From NCBI GenBank assembly GCA_016794585.1, contig JAEUJM010000029.1, forward strand, positions 86,274 to 150,273: DNA of 64,000 nucleotides, given 5' to 3'. The notes below the pieces were generated by a model, which searched no databases, was not told the DNA's origin, and worked only from the letters and a program-made list of their open reading frames with translations. This stretch comes from Acidimicrobiales bacterium (lineage in GTDB: Bacteria > Actinomycetota > Acidimicrobiia > Acidimicrobiales > DATDAH01). Both the position numbers and the translations under genes were made by a program. Positions 44,870 to 53,404 of this stretch are shown one piece after another. Position 1 is the first letter of the stretch. Every line of letters starts with the position of its first letter.

Positions 44870-45097
44870 TCAATCCTTGCGGCTGCGCCGGCCCAGGAGG
44901 AAACCGGCGGCCGCCCCAAGCACCGCCGTGCCGACGAGCACCCAGATGAGGGCCACGTTGATGTCGAACACCAGGAAGTCGATGTTGACCTCGTCGCGGT
45001 TGGACAGCACGAAGGCGAGGAGCAGCACGACGATGGCGATCGTGCCGATGAGCTGGCCATTGACCCTCGATCGCCCGGCGGGGCGAGGCTCGCTCAT
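44870..45097 (-). CDS. LapA-domain (DUF1049) small membrane protein
   Basis: 75 aa with two spans: GTIAIVVLLLAFVLSNRDEV, where the N-R-D-E-V ending and the following NIDFLVFDINVALIWVLVG are characteristic of LapA/DUF1049, and a second ending in GFLLGRRSRKD. LapA-type proteins assist lipopolysaccharide or envelope assembly in Gram-negatives; in actinobacteria the role is unknown. The ATG is 3 bp after the stop of the HdeD-like gene. Confidence 0.88.
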   Translation of the reverse strand: MSEPRPAGRSRVNGQLIGTIAIVVLLLAFVLSNRDEVNIDFLVFDINVALIWVLVGTAVLGAAAGFLLGRRSRKD

Positions 45098-45100
45098 GGC

Positions 45101-45634
45101 CTAGGCCTGGTGGGCGATCTTGCGCAGGCCGAAGGCGGTGATCAGCTCACCGATGCCGGCGATCAGGGCACCGATCCCGAGGAGCAGGCCCACGAGCGCG
45201 ACGCCCGCCTCGGGCCAGACCATCAGGGCGATGCCGAAGCCGATCCCGATGACCCCCACCACGAGGAGCGGGACGGTGTAGTCGTCACGTTCGGTGAAGG
45301 CCGCCACCGCCCGGAAGATCCCCCGCAGCAGGTAGCCGATACCGGCGATGACCGCGACCACCTGCACGGTGACGTCGGGCCAGAACAGCAGCACGAGGCC
45401 GGCGATGACCGAGACCAGCGCCCAACCGATGCCCACCTCCCGACGGCGGGAGCCGAAGAACCCGCTGATCCCGCCGATGAGCAGGAAGAGGCCGGCGAGC
45501 CAGGCCAGGGCGGCGATGCTCTTGAACGGCCGGGTGATCATGAGTAGGCCGATGGTGATCGAGAACAGCCCGATGACCAGCATCACCCACCAGTATTTGG
45601 CGCCGGCCCGGAGCTCGTCGTTCGTGGGTTCCAT
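45101..45634 (-). CDS. HdeD-family membrane protein
   Basis: 177 aa with six short spans in three hairpins, each with a Gly-rich helix such as GLFLLIGGISGFFGSRR and GIGYLLRGIFRAVAAF. This matches HdeD/DUF308 proteins, first seen in enterobacterial acid resistance. A role in acid stress would fit with the gadB gene 22 kb away, but the two are not linked. ATG 45634 follows GGAGGGGG at ideal distance; the frame remains open to 45664. First gene of a three-gene operon. Confidence 0.88.
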   Translation of the reverse strand: MEPTNDELRAGAKYWWVMLVIGLFSITIGLLMITRPFKSIAALAWLAGLFLLIGGISGFFGSRRREVGIGWALVSVIAGLVLLFWPDVTVQVVAVIAGIGYLLRGIFRAVAAFTERDDYTVPLLVVGVIGIGFGIALMVWPEAGVALVGLLLGIGALIAGIGELITAFGLRKIAHQA

Positions 45635-45710
45635 CTCGTCCCCCTCCGTGATCACCCTGATCACCCGGTGAGGGTCACGCTACTCCCCGTCGGGGTGGGG
45701 CTCGGCGCCT

Positions 45711-46322
45711 TCAGGAGCGGTCGAGGAGCGCCTGCACCGCCAGGCGGGTGTGCTCGGCGAGCTCGGCGACGGCCAGCGGGCCGGGGTGCACGGCGGCCTC
45801 GATGGGCTCGCCGAGGGTGACCCGCCAGTAGCGGCCGAGCTCACGACCGTCGACCGCGACGGGGAGCACCGGGACGCCCGCGGCCACGACCGGGGCCAGC
45901 ACCTCGGGGTGGAGGGCGCCGGCGTGGTGACGGCGGATGGGTTCCCGGCCGAGGGTGAGGCCGACGACCTCGCCGGCGCGCAGCAGGCCGGCGATCTCGT
46001 CGGGCCGGTCGACCACGGCGCCGAGGCGGCGCAACGCCGGACCGACGGGGGCCACGTCGGGCACTCCCACGAAACGCACGAGCCGGTCGGCCACCCGGCG
46101 GACGGCTTCGGCCGCGACCCAGGGCTCTGACAGGCCGAGGCGCCGGCTGATGACGAGCACGAAGGGACCGGACGGCAGGTCGAGGGCCCCCTGCACGTCG
46201 ATGTCCCACCGCAGGCGGGCGGCGGGGGCGAGCAGCTCGACGAGCTCGGCGTCGAGGCCCCACGGGTCGACCGGGAAGGTGCCGTCGACGCGCCGGCGAA
46301 GGAGGTCGGTGGTGCCGGCCAT
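45711..46322 (-). CDS. Acyltransferase-like (PlsC fold) protein with degenerate active site
   Basis: 203 aa. The overall layout (a hydrophobic strand followed by a short helix, then LRAGEVVGLTLGREPIRR, then PVVAAGVPVLPVAVDGRE) follows 1-acylglycerol-phosphate acyltransferases. At the catalytic position, where active enzymes have S-N-H-x4-D, this protein reads SRRLGLSEP: the His and Asn are Arg and the Asp is Glu. The FPEGTR-type motif is also replaced by LGREPIRR. It is thus probably inactive as an acyltransferase. The start overlaps the SDR stop as TGATG, so both are made together. Confidence 0.7.
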   Translation of the reverse strand: MAGTTDLLRRRVDGTFPVDPWGLDAELVELLAPAARLRWDIDVQGALDLPSGPFVLVISRRLGLSEPWVAAEAVRRVADRLVRFVGVPDVAPVGPALRRLGAVVDRPDEIAGLLRAGEVVGLTLGREPIRRHHAGALHPEVLAPVVAAGVPVLPVAVDGRELGRYWRVTLGEPIEAAVHPGPLAVAELAEHTRLAVQALLDRS

Positions 46323-47293
46323 CAGGCGACCTCGGCCTTGGCGTCGCCGAAGGTGACGTAGGTGACACCGGCCCACTGGAACAGGTCCTTGACCACGTCG
46401 ACGGTGTCCCAACGCGGATGCACGCCCAAGACCTCCACGCACTGGGCGCCATCGGCGGTGCGGCCCCGGATGAGCAGCTCCCGGAGGTGCTCGGGCAGGG
46501 GCGAGCCCGCGACCTCCGCAGCCAACCGGGCGAGGCTCCACGTCGGGCCGACGATGGGCAACGGCAGGCGGCCGCCGAAGCGGGCGGCCTGGCTGGCGGT
46601 GATGGCGCCGTCGCCCACCACGTTGAGGGGTCCGTCGTGGTCGGAGGCGACGGCGGCGACGATGGCGGCCGCGGCGTCCTCCTGGTGGAGCAACGAGAAG
46701 GGCAGGTCGGACGTGGCGCTCACGGGGACGACCGGGAGGCGCAGGTAGCGCCCGAGCGGGCTCGGGAAGTGCGGCCCCATGACCGGGGCGAGGCGGAGCG
46801 TGGTGACGGGCACCCCGGCAACGTCGCCGGCCATCCCCGCCACCCGCTCGGCGTGCAGCAGCGAGGTGCCGAAGGGCGAGGTGGGCTCGGGGGGCACCGA
46901 CTCGTCGGGGCGGGTGGCCGCGCCCCGGCCCCGGCCGTAGACCTCGATGCCCGAGCGCAACACGATGCGCTCGAGGCTGGGGCACTCGGCGGCGGCGCCC
47001 AGGATGCCGATGGTGCCGGCCTCGGTGCGCTCGAGCGCCGCCTTCGGCGAGCAGCGGGCGTTGGGCTCGTAGGTGCCGACGTGGACCACGACGGTCGGCT
47101 CGAGCTCGCGCACCAGGGCCACGTTGCGGGCCCGGTCGCGCGGGTCGATGCGGTGGAAGTCGGTGCGGGTGAGGTAGCGGCGGGGCGGCTCGATGTCGAT
47201 GCCCACGACGGCCTCGACGTCGGCCCGGGCCTCGAGCAGCAGCGCCACCCGGGTGCCCAGCTCGCCGCCGAGCCCCGTCACCAGCACCCTCAT
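46322..47293 (-). CDS. NAD-dependent epimerase/dehydratase-like SDR
   Basis: 323 aa extended SDR. The nucleotide-binding start is MRVLVTGLGGELGTRVALLL with G-x-x-G-x-x-G intact and an acidic residue in GIDIEPPRR after the second strand. The usual catalytic Y-x-x-x-K appears to be FGTSL in TSPFGTSLLHAERVAG, losing both Tyr and Lys. The middle has an R-S-G-I-E-V-Y-G segment typical of nucleotide-sugar epimerases. It may bind NAD or a sugar nucleotide without the redox step. Start ATG 47293 lies 44 bp after lysS; coupled (TGATG) to the acyltransferase-like gene. Confidence 0.78.
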   Translation of the reverse strand: MRVLVTGLGGELGTRVALLLEARADVEAVVGIDIEPPRRYLTRTDFHRIDPRDRARNVALVRELEPTVVVHVGTYEPNARCSPKAALERTEAGTIGILGAAAECPSLERIVLRSGIEVYGRGRGAATRPDESVPPEPTSPFGTSLLHAERVAGMAGDVAGVPVTTLRLAPVMGPHFPSPLGRYLRLPVVPVSATSDLPFSLLHQEDAAAAIVAAVASDHDGPLNVVGDGAITASQAARFGGRLPLPIVGPTWSLARLAAEVAGSPLPEHLRELLIRGRTADGAQCVEVLGVHPRWDTVDVVKDLFQWAGVTYVTFGDAKAEVA

Positions 47294-47336
47294 GGGTGCC
47301 CGTCCGTCGATCGGAGAACGATCACTCGCACTGCGC

Positions 47337-48755
47337 TCATTCGAGGACCTCGGGCCGCAGGGTCGGGAACGCCACCACGTCGCGGATGGTGGCGATGTCG
47401 CCCAACAGCATGACCAACCGGTCCATCCCGATGCCAAGACCCCCCGTCGGGGGCAGGCCGTACTCCAGGGCCCGGACGTAGTCCTCGTCGATGACCGCGG
47501 CGGCTTCCTCGTCGCCGGCCGCGGCCTTCGCGGCCTGGTCCTCGAACCGGGCCCGCTGCTCGACGGGGTCGACCAGCTCGCTGAACGCGTTGCACAGCTC
47601 GCGCCCCGCGACGATGGCCTCGAAGCGCTCGACCATGTCGGGCAGCTCGCGGTGGTCCCGTGAGAGCGGCGAGACCTCGAGGGGATAGTCCGTGACGAAC
47701 ACCGGGCCCCACAGCTGGTGCTCGGTGGTCTTCTCGTAGATCTCGAGGACGAGCTTGCCCGGGCCCCAGTCGTCCTCGACGGGCACACCGTGCTCGTGGG
47801 CGATGCGGCGGAGGTCCTCGAGGGGCATGCGCACGTCGATGCGCACCCCGGCGATCTCCTCGACGAGGTCGCACATCGACGCCCGCCGCCACGGCACGGA
47901 CAGGTCCAGGTCGCGACCGCCGTAGCTGAGCTGGGTGGTGCCGCAGATCTCGGTGGCCAGGTGCGCGACGAGCTCCTCGGTCAGGGCCATCATGTCGCCG
48001 TAGTCGGCGTAGGCCTGGTAGAGCTCGAGCATCGTGAACTCGGGCTGGTGGCGCGGCGACAGGCCCTCGTTGCGGAACACCCGGGCGATCTCGAAGACCC
48101 GCTCGAAACCGCCCACCACGAGGCGCTTCAGATAGAGCTCGGGCGCGATGCGCAGGAAGAGGTCGACGTCGAGGGCGTTGTGGTGGGTGACGAAGGGCTT
48201 GGCCGTGGCGCCGCCGGCGATGGGGTGGAACACCGGGGTCTCGACCTCGATGAAGCCCCGGTCCTCCAGCCAGCGACGGGTGAGGGACATGATGCGGCTG
48301 CGGTTGGCGATGGCCTCGCGTGCCTCGTCGGTGACCCAGAAGTCGACGTAGCGCTGGCGGTAGCGGGTGTCGGGGTCGGTGAGGCCGTGCCACTTGTCGG
48401 GGAACGGCCGGATGGCCTCGGCCAGGACGTCCCAACCGTCGACCCGCACCGACAGCTCGCCGCGGCGGGTGGTCATCACCTCACCGGTGACCCCGATCCA
48501 GTCGCCGAGGGAGAGGTCACCGAAGGCCTCGAACTCGGGCGTGGTGGCCGAGGGGGCGAAGAGCTGGATCCGCCCGCTGCCGTCCTGGAGGGTTCCGAAG
48601 GCCAGCTTGCCCTGGACGCGGCGCAGCATGAGCCGGCCCGCGACGGTGACGACGCGACCCGTCTCGGTGCCGGGCTCGAGGTCGGGGTAGGCCTCGTGCA
48701 GCTCGGCCGCGGTCGCGTCTGGCTCGTAGCGGTAGGGGATCTCGGAGCTGGGCAC
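47337..48755 (-). CDS. lysS: Lysyl-tRNA synthetase, class II
   Basis: 472 aa. An N-terminal OB-fold anticodon-binding domain (about 35-140) precedes the class II catalytic core. Visible core motifs are [37 protein letters not shown] (motif 2 region) and [18 protein letters not shown] (motif 3). It charges tRNA-Lys in the cytoplasm. Length is a little short at the N-terminus. GTG 48755 is used, 2 bp after the coaX stop, so translation is coupled. In M. tuberculosis lysS is followed by lsr2 and clpC1; here the SDR and acyltransferase-like genes follow. Confidence 0.95.
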   Translation of the reverse strand: MPSSEIPYRYEPDATAAELHEAYPDLEPGTETGRVVTVAGRLMLRRVQGKLAFGTLQDGSGRIQLFAPSATTPEFEAFGDLSLGDWIGVTGEVMTTRRGELSVRVDGWDVLAEAIRPFPDKWHGLTDPDTRYRQRYVDFWVTDEAREAIANRSRIMSLTRRWLEDRGFIEVETPVFHPIAGGATAKPFVTHHNALDVDLFLRIAPELYLKRLVVGGFERVFEIARVFRNEGLSPRHQPEFTMLELYQAYADYGDMMALTEELVAHLATEICGTTQLSYGGRDLDLSVPWRRASMCDLVEEIAGVRIDVRMPLEDLRRIAHEHGVPVEDDWGPGKLVLEIYEKTTEHQLWGPVFVTDYPLEVSPLSRDHRELPDMVERFEAIVAGRELCNAFSELVDPVEQRARFEDQAAKAAAGDEEAAAVIDEDYVRALEYGLPPTGGLGIGMDRLVMLLGDIATIRDVVAFPTLRPEVLE

Positions 48756-48757
48756 CC

Positions 48758-49552
48758 TCAGCTCGCATTCTTCTCGTGGATGAGACGCAGGCCGTGCAAG
48801 GTGAGCCAGGGCTCGGTGTGCTCGATGCGCTCGGAGATGGGCGAGATGAGGTGGGCGAGGCCGCCGGTGGCCACCACGGTGCACTCCCCCAGCTCGCGCT
48901 CGATGCGGTCGCACAGCCCGTCGACCATGGCGGCGTAGCCGAAGCCGGTGCCCGACTGGATCGACTCCATGGTCGACTTGCCGAGGACGTGGACGGGACG
49001 GTCCAGCGCGACCTGGCGCACGGCGGCAGCGCGGCCGAACAACGCGTCGAGGCTGATCTCGATGCCGGGCGCGATGGCGCCGCCGAGGTACTCGCCCGAG
49101 GCCGACACGACGTCGCAGGTGGTGGCGGTGCCGAAGTCCACCATGATCGTCGGGCCGCCGAAGAGGTCATAGGCCGCCACGGCGTTGGCGATGCGGTCGG
49201 GCCCCACCTCCTTCGGGTCGTTGTAGAGGATGGAGATGCCGGTCTTCACGCCGGGCTCGAGCACGACCGGCTCGCCGTCGAGGTAGCGGTCGCACATGTT
49301 GCGGAGGTTCGCCGTGACCCGAGGCACGCCCGAGCAGATGGCCACCCCGTCCACGTCGTGGTTCCAGGAGTAGCCGGCCAGGCCGAGGAAGCCCTCGAGC
49401 ATGACCGCCTGCTCGTCGGCCGTGCGCTCGGCGTGGGTGGAGATCCGCCAGTGGCCGGTCAGCCCGTCTCCGGCCGTCGCCACGGTGGCGACCTCCGGGT
49501 CGTAGAGGCCGAACACGGTGTCGGTGTTGCCGACATCGATGACCAACAGCAT
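48758..49552 (-). CDS. coaX: Type III pantothenate kinase
   Basis: 264 aa. Phosphorylates pantothenate in the first step of coenzyme A synthesis. Type III features are [18 protein letters not shown] (the D-x-G-N-T phosphate motif), [17 protein letters not shown] (P-D-R-I-A-N), [12 protein letters not shown] and [16 protein letters not shown]. All the conserved Asp are present. The start overlaps the nadC stop as TGATG, linking NAD and CoA synthesis translationally. Same neighbourhood (panC before, lysS after) as in mycobacteria. Confidence 0.97.
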   Translation of the reverse strand: MLLVIDVGNTDTVFGLYDPEVATVATAGDGLTGHWRISTHAERTADEQAVMLEGFLGLAGYSWNHDVDGVAICSGVPRVTANLRNMCDRYLDGEPVVLEPGVKTGISILYNDPKEVGPDRIANAVAAYDLFGGPTIMVDFGTATTCDVVSASGEYLGGAIAPGIEISLDALFGRAAAVRQVALDRPVHVLGKSTMESIQSGTGFGYAAMVDGLCDRIERELGECTVVATGGLAHLISPISERIEHTEPWLTLHGLRLIHEKNAS

Positions 49553-50529
49553 CAGGGCGCTCCTGCGTCGTCGTCGGAAGGGGAGGCGGCGGGGTCGGCG
49601 GCGGGCGGGGGCGTGGAAGGGGAAGGGCCCTCAGGTGCCGGCGAGGGGGTCTGGTCGACGGCGATGTCGAGGCCGATGTCGAGCACCGGCGCCGAGTTGG
49701 TGATGGCCCCCACGGAGATGAGGTCGACCCCGGTGACCGCGTAGGCGGCGATGGTGTCGAGGTTGATGCCCCCGGAGGCCTCGACGAGGCAGGGTGCGCC
49801 GCCCCCGGCCCGGTGCTCGCCGACCGCGGCCATGGCCGCCCGGACCTCGTCGGGGGACATGTTGTCGAGCAGGAGTGCGTCGGCGCCGGCGCCGAGCGCC
49901 TCGATCACCTCTTCGAGCGACGCGCACTCGACGTGGATGGTGCGGGCCGGCCACCGGTCCTTCGCCGTGGCCACGGCATCGGTGATGCCGAGCACCGTGA
50001 GGTGGTTGTCCTTCAGCATCACCCAGTCGGACAGGTTGCCCCGGTGGTTGCGCCCCCCGCCTGCTCGGACCGCGGCCTTCTCGAGCGAGCGCAGGCCCGG
50101 CGTCGTCTTGCGGGTGTCCCACACCTGGGCGCCGCCGCCGGCCGCCGCCACCGCATCGACGTAGCGACGGGTGAGGGTGGCCACCCCGGAGAGGTGGCTG
50201 AGGAAGTTGAGTGCGGTGCGCTCGCCCGTGAGGACCGAGGCCAACGGCCCGTCCACCCGGCCCAGCACCTGGCCGGCGTGGACCGCGTCGCCGTCGTCGG
50301 CCGCCCACGTCGCCGTGACCCAGGGGTCGATCTGGCGGAAGGCCTCGTCCGCGCACAGCCGTCCGGCCAGCACGCCGTCGGTGCGGGCCACGAACTCGGC
50401 CGTGGCGCGGGCGGTGGCCGGCAGCAGGCCGGAGGTGAGGTCGCCGAGCGGCGTCAGGTCCTCGGCGATGGCGCGGCCGACGGCCTCGCGCACGGCGCCG
50501 ATCGGCGGGTGCAGGTCGGTCCGGCTCAC
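49552..50529 (-). CDS. nadC: Nicotinate-nucleotide diphosphorylase (quinolinate phosphoribosyltransferase)
   Basis: 325 aa. Converts quinolinate and PRPP to nicotinate mononucleotide. Typical features are the N-terminal EDLTPLGDLTSGLLP, GERTALNFLSHLSGVAT, WDTRKTTPGLRSLEKAAVRA, GGGRNHRGNLSD and KDNHL, then VEASGGINLDTIAAYAVTGV. After DIGLDIAVD comes a Pro/Ser/Ala-rich tail of about 40 residues that is not part of the enzyme. GTG 50529 is used; a GTG at 50538 is also possible. nadA is not in the window: nadB and nadC are adjacent, but quinolinate synthase must lie elsewhere. The upstream gap with nadB holds a long palindrome. Confidence 0.95.
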   Translation of the reverse strand: MSRTDLHPPIGAVREAVGRAIAEDLTPLGDLTSGLLPATARATAEFVARTDGVLAGRLCADEAFRQIDPWVTATWAADDGDAVHAGQVLGRVDGPLASVLTGERTALNFLSHLSGVATLTRRYVDAVAAAGGGAQVWDTRKTTPGLRSLEKAAVRAGGGRNHRGNLSDWVMLKDNHLTVLGITDAVATAKDRWPARTIHVECASLEEVIEALGAGADALLLDNMSPDEVRAAMAAVGEHRAGGGAPCLVEASGGINLDTIAAYAVTGVDLISVGAITNSAPVLDIGLDIAVDQTPSPAPEGPSPSTPPPAADPAASPSDDDAGAP

Positions 50530-50586
50530 GCCCACCACCCTGCCCGCCCGCACGCCCCCGACACCAACACGTTCCCCCACTCGAAC

Positions 50587-50638
50587 CGTTCTGCCAGCAC
50601 GAGCCTGTTCTGCAGAACAGGCTCGTGCTGGCAGAACG
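50587..50638. repeat. Perfect 52-bp palindrome between nadB and nadC
   Basis: The 26-bp arms are exact reverse complements with no spacer; the centre is CTGCAG at 50610-50615. Each arm includes GTTCTGCCAGCACGAGCC (or its complement) and a second GTTCTG near the centre, so GTTCTG/CAGAAC occurs four times in all. It lies 34 bp after the nadB stop and 57 bp before the nadC start, both on the minus strand. As RNA it would form a stem of more than 20 bp. It could be a terminator/attenuator, a protein-binding site or an inserted repeat element. No T tract follows. Confidence 0.9.
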
Positions 50639-50671
50639 AGCGCCCGGAGGGGGCAGGCCCGAGCGACACGG

Positions 50672-52273
50672 TCATGTGGGGTGGCGCTGGACGAGGCGGC
50701 AGTGGAAGGCGCCCTCAGGGTCGGGGTACTCGAGGCGGGTGTGGGCGCCGCGGCTCTCGTGACGGGCCGTGGCGGCGGCGAGCACGGCCTCGGCCACCGA
50801 CGCCAGGTTGCGCAGCTCCCAATCGGTCGGGTCGCCCAGTGCAGGGATCGAGGCCGCGACGGCCCCGACCACCTCACCCGTGGTGGCCAACGACGCGTCG
50901 TCCCGCAGCACGCCGGCGCCACGGGTCATGGCCCGCTGGAGCAGGTCGCGCCGCTCGGCGACGGTGCCGGCGGCGGGGCCGGGCTCGGGAGCGGGCGCGG
51001 GCGCGGGCAGTGCCCGCCCACCGATGTCGTCGGGACCGTCGGCGCCGCCGAGCACGGCCCGCATGGCGCCGGTCGCCTCGGGCCCGTCCGCCCCCTTGGC
51101 CATGGCCTCGACCGCGCGGGGGGCGAAGACGAGGCCCTCGAGCAGCGAGTTGGAGGCGAGGCGGTTGGCCCCGTGGACGCCGGTGCACGTGGTCTCGCCC
51201 GCGGCCCAGAGGCCGGGCAGGCTGGTGGCGCCGTCGAGGTCCGTGACGAGGCCGCCGCAGAGGTAGTGGGCGGCCGGGGCCACGGGCAGCCAGTCCGTGG
51301 CGGGGTCGAGGTGGGCCGCCACGAGGGAGCGCGCCATCGTCGGGAAGCGATGCTCGAAGTCCTCGAGGCCGGTGGCGTCGAGCCACAGGTGGTCGACGCC
51401 CTGCTCGATCATCCTGGCCGTGATGGCCCGCGACACCACGTCGCGGGGCTGGAGCTCGTCGACGAAGCGCTCGCCCTCGGTGTCACGCAGGAGGGCGCCG
51501 TGGCCCCGCAGCGCTTCGGAGAGCAGCGGGCGGGGCATGCGCGGGTCGTGCAGCGCCGTGGGATGGAACTGGACGAACTCGATGTCGGCCACGGCCACGC
51601 CGGCGCGCAGGCCCATGGCCACGCCGTCGCCGGTGGACTCGACCGGGTTGGTGGTCACGGCGTAGAGCTGGCCGGCGCCCCCGGTGGCCATGAGGACATG
51701 GCGGGCACGCACCTCGACGGGCTCGCCCGCGGGGTCGAGGGCCCGCACCCCGACGCAGCGACCGTCTTCCACGATCAGGTCGGTGGCGAAGTGCCGCTCC
51801 AGCACACGGGCGGCCGTGCGGAGGGTCGCGGCCACGAGGGCCCGCTCGATCTCGTAGCCGGTGGCGTCGCCGCCGGCATGGACGATCCGGGGCAGCGTGT
51901 GGCCGCCTTCGCGGGCCAGCTCGAGCGTGCCCGCGGCGTCGCGGTCGAACGCGGCCCCGATGGCCATGAGGTCCTCGACCCGGTGGGGGCCGTCCTCGAC
52001 GAGCACCCGGACCGCCTCGCGGTCACAGAGGTCGGCGCCGGCCGCCAGCGTGTCCGAGAAGTGCAGGTCGGTGGAGTCGGTTCCTTCGGCCAGCACCGCG
52101 GCCACCCCGCCCTGGGCCCACTGGGTGGTCGCCGTGGACAGCACGCCCTTGGTCAGCACGCCCACGCTCCACCCGTGGTGGTCGCTGGCCCGCACGGCAG
52201 CGGACAGCCCGGCCACCCCCGATCCGAGGACCAGCAGGTCCAACGCCTGCCCCTCGGGCGCGCGGGGGCTCAT
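50672..52273 (-). CDS. nadB: L-aspartate oxidase
   Basis: 533 aa flavoenzyme that oxidises aspartate to iminoaspartate for quinolinate synthesis. FAD-binding start LLVLGSGVAGLSAAVRA (G-x-G-x-x-G), then the TTQWAQGGVAAVL motif of the succinate-dehydrogenase-like family, GGAGQLYAVTTNP, FVQFHPTAL, and the active-site stretch HYLCGGLVTDLDG followed by GLWAAGETTCTGVHGANRL. A Pro/Ala-rich insertion (about 410-435) separates the FAD part from the helical C-terminal domain. The start overlaps the stop of a 26-codon ORF as ATGA. Confidence 0.95.
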   Translation of the reverse strand: MSPRAPEGQALDLLVLGSGVAGLSAAVRASDHHGWSVGVLTKGVLSTATTQWAQGGVAAVLAEGTDSTDLHFSDTLAAGADLCDREAVRVLVEDGPHRVEDLMAIGAAFDRDAAGTLELAREGGHTLPRIVHAGGDATGYEIERALVAATLRTAARVLERHFATDLIVEDGRCVGVRALDPAGEPVEVRARHVLMATGGAGQLYAVTTNPVESTGDGVAMGLRAGVAVADIEFVQFHPTALHDPRMPRPLLSEALRGHGALLRDTEGERFVDELQPRDVVSRAITARMIEQGVDHLWLDATGLEDFEHRFPTMARSLVAAHLDPATDWLPVAPAAHYLCGGLVTDLDGATSLPGLWAAGETTCTGVHGANRLASNSLLEGLVFAPRAVEAMAKGADGPEATGAMRAVLGGADGPDDIGGRALPAPAPAPEPGPAAGTVAERRDLLQRAMTRGAGVLRDDASLATTGEVVGAVAASIPALGDPTDWELRNLASVAEAVLAAATARHESRGAHTRLEYPDPEGAFHCRLVQRHPT

Positions 52274-52350
52274 GCCGGGTGAGATCGCTCCGCGCGCGTC
52301 GCGGTCACCGACGTCCGGAGTCCGCTGCCTTTGCTCCTGCGTCGTCGCAC
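52270..52350 (-). CDS. Putative 26-aa basic leader peptide coupled to nadB
   Basis: GTG 52350 is preceded by GAGGAG with an ideal 6-nt spacer, and the ORF ends in a TGA that overlaps the nadB start as ATGA. The product (MRRRRSKGSGLRTSVTATRA plus six residues) carries eight Arg or Lys. nadB has no good ribosome binding site of its own, so its translation would depend on this ORF. A leader or small accessory role is likely. In mycobacteria panD occupies the position after panC; this ORF has no resemblance to PanD (about 130 aa, needs a Gly-Ser cleavage site). Confidence 0.5.
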   Translation of the reverse strand: MRRRRSKGSGLRTSVTATRAERSHPA

Positions 52351-52396
52351 GTGGCTCTCCTCGTGGCTTGACGCCGGTGCCCCGGTCGCCCTGCGC

Positions 52397-53251
52397 TCAC
52401 CCCGTCGGGGTCGTGGCGCCAACATTATCCAGGAGGCGCGCGCGACCGAACTTCGCCGCCGCGAGCAGTCGCACCTCGCCGGCCAGGGGGTCGACCACCT
52501 CGAGCGTCGTCGGGTCGACCACGGCGGCGTAGTCCAGCTCGGCGAGCGGTTCGGCCTCGACCATCCGGGCGACGAGGTCGCGCACGACGGCGGGGTCCCG
52601 CTCGCCGCCGCGGACGGCCTCGGCCCCGGCCTGGAGGGCACGGTGCAGCACCGGTGCCGCGGCCCGCTCCTCGGGGGTGAGGTAGGCGTTGCGACTCGAC
52701 ATGGCGAGGCCGTCCGGCTCACGCACGGTCGGGCACCCCACCACCTCGACGGGAAAGGAGAGGTCCCGCGCCATCGTGCGCACGACCGCCAGCTGTTGGA
52801 AGTCCTTCTCGCCGAAGTACGCCCGACACGGCCCCGCCAGCGCGAACAGCTTCGCCACCACCGTTGCCACGCCGGCGAAGTGCGTCGGCCGGGAGGCTCC
52901 CTCCATCGTCGAGGTGATGCCCGACACCGAGACCGTGGTCTGGATGGGGACCGGGTACATCGCCTCCACCGAAGGGGTGAAGAGGACGCCGACGCCCGCC
53001 GCCTCGCAGCGTGCGGTGTCGCCGGCGAGGTCCCGGGGGTAGGCGGCGAGGTCCTCGGTGGGCGCGAACTGGAGGGGGTTCACGAAGATCGTCGTGGCCG
53101 TCAGGTCGTTGTCGGCGACCGCGGCGTCCATCAGCGAGACGTGGCCGTCGTGGAGGTAGCCCATCGTCGGCACCAGTCCGACGGTCCCCCCGTCGCGCCG
53201 CGCGGCATCCAACTCGGCCCGCAGCTCGGCGACGGTCGAGACCACCTTCAC
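52397..53251 (-). CDS. panC: Pantothenate synthetase (pantoate-beta-alanine ligase)
   Basis: 284 aa ATP-dependent ligase that joins pantoate and beta-alanine. HIGH-like motif GLVPTMGYLHDGHVSLM, then IFVNPLQFAPTEDLAAYPRD, GKDF-like FGEKDFQQLAVVRTMARDL and the KMSKS-equivalent LAMSSRNAYLTPEER. GTG 53251 is used; the GTG at 53245 with GAGGTG before it is an alternative. A 153-bp gap separates it from the DUF2520 gene upstream; I see no gene there. Confidence 0.95.
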   Translation of the reverse strand: MKVVSTVAELRAELDAARRDGGTVGLVPTMGYLHDGHVSLMDAAVADNDLTATTIFVNPLQFAPTEDLAAYPRDLAGDTARCEAAGVGVLFTPSVEAMYPVPIQTTVSVSGITSTMEGASRPTHFAGVATVVAKLFALAGPCRAYFGEKDFQQLAVVRTMARDLSFPVEVVGCPTVREPDGLAMSSRNAYLTPEERAAAPVLHRALQAGAEAVRGGERDPAVVRDLVARMVEAEPLAELDYAAVVDPTTLEVVDPLAGEVRLLAAAKFGRARLLDNVGATTPTG

Positions 53252-53404
53252 CTCGCCATTGTCGCCCGGTTTGCCCAGCTCAGGGCAAGGTCGGGTCGCG
53301 GGCCCACCGACATCGGGCACAGGTGTCCACCCTGCGCTGCGGAGCGGTGCAGCCCCGCCGGTGAACCGGGTGGCGAAGCCGCTGCGACGAAGGAGCAGCC
53401 AGTG

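Noticed and set aside
53252..53404. Possible riboswitch or pan-type RNA motif before panC
   Set aside because: Some local inverted repeats exist, but I could not fit the paired elements of the pan motif, cobalamin or any other known class. The gap holds no gene I can see.
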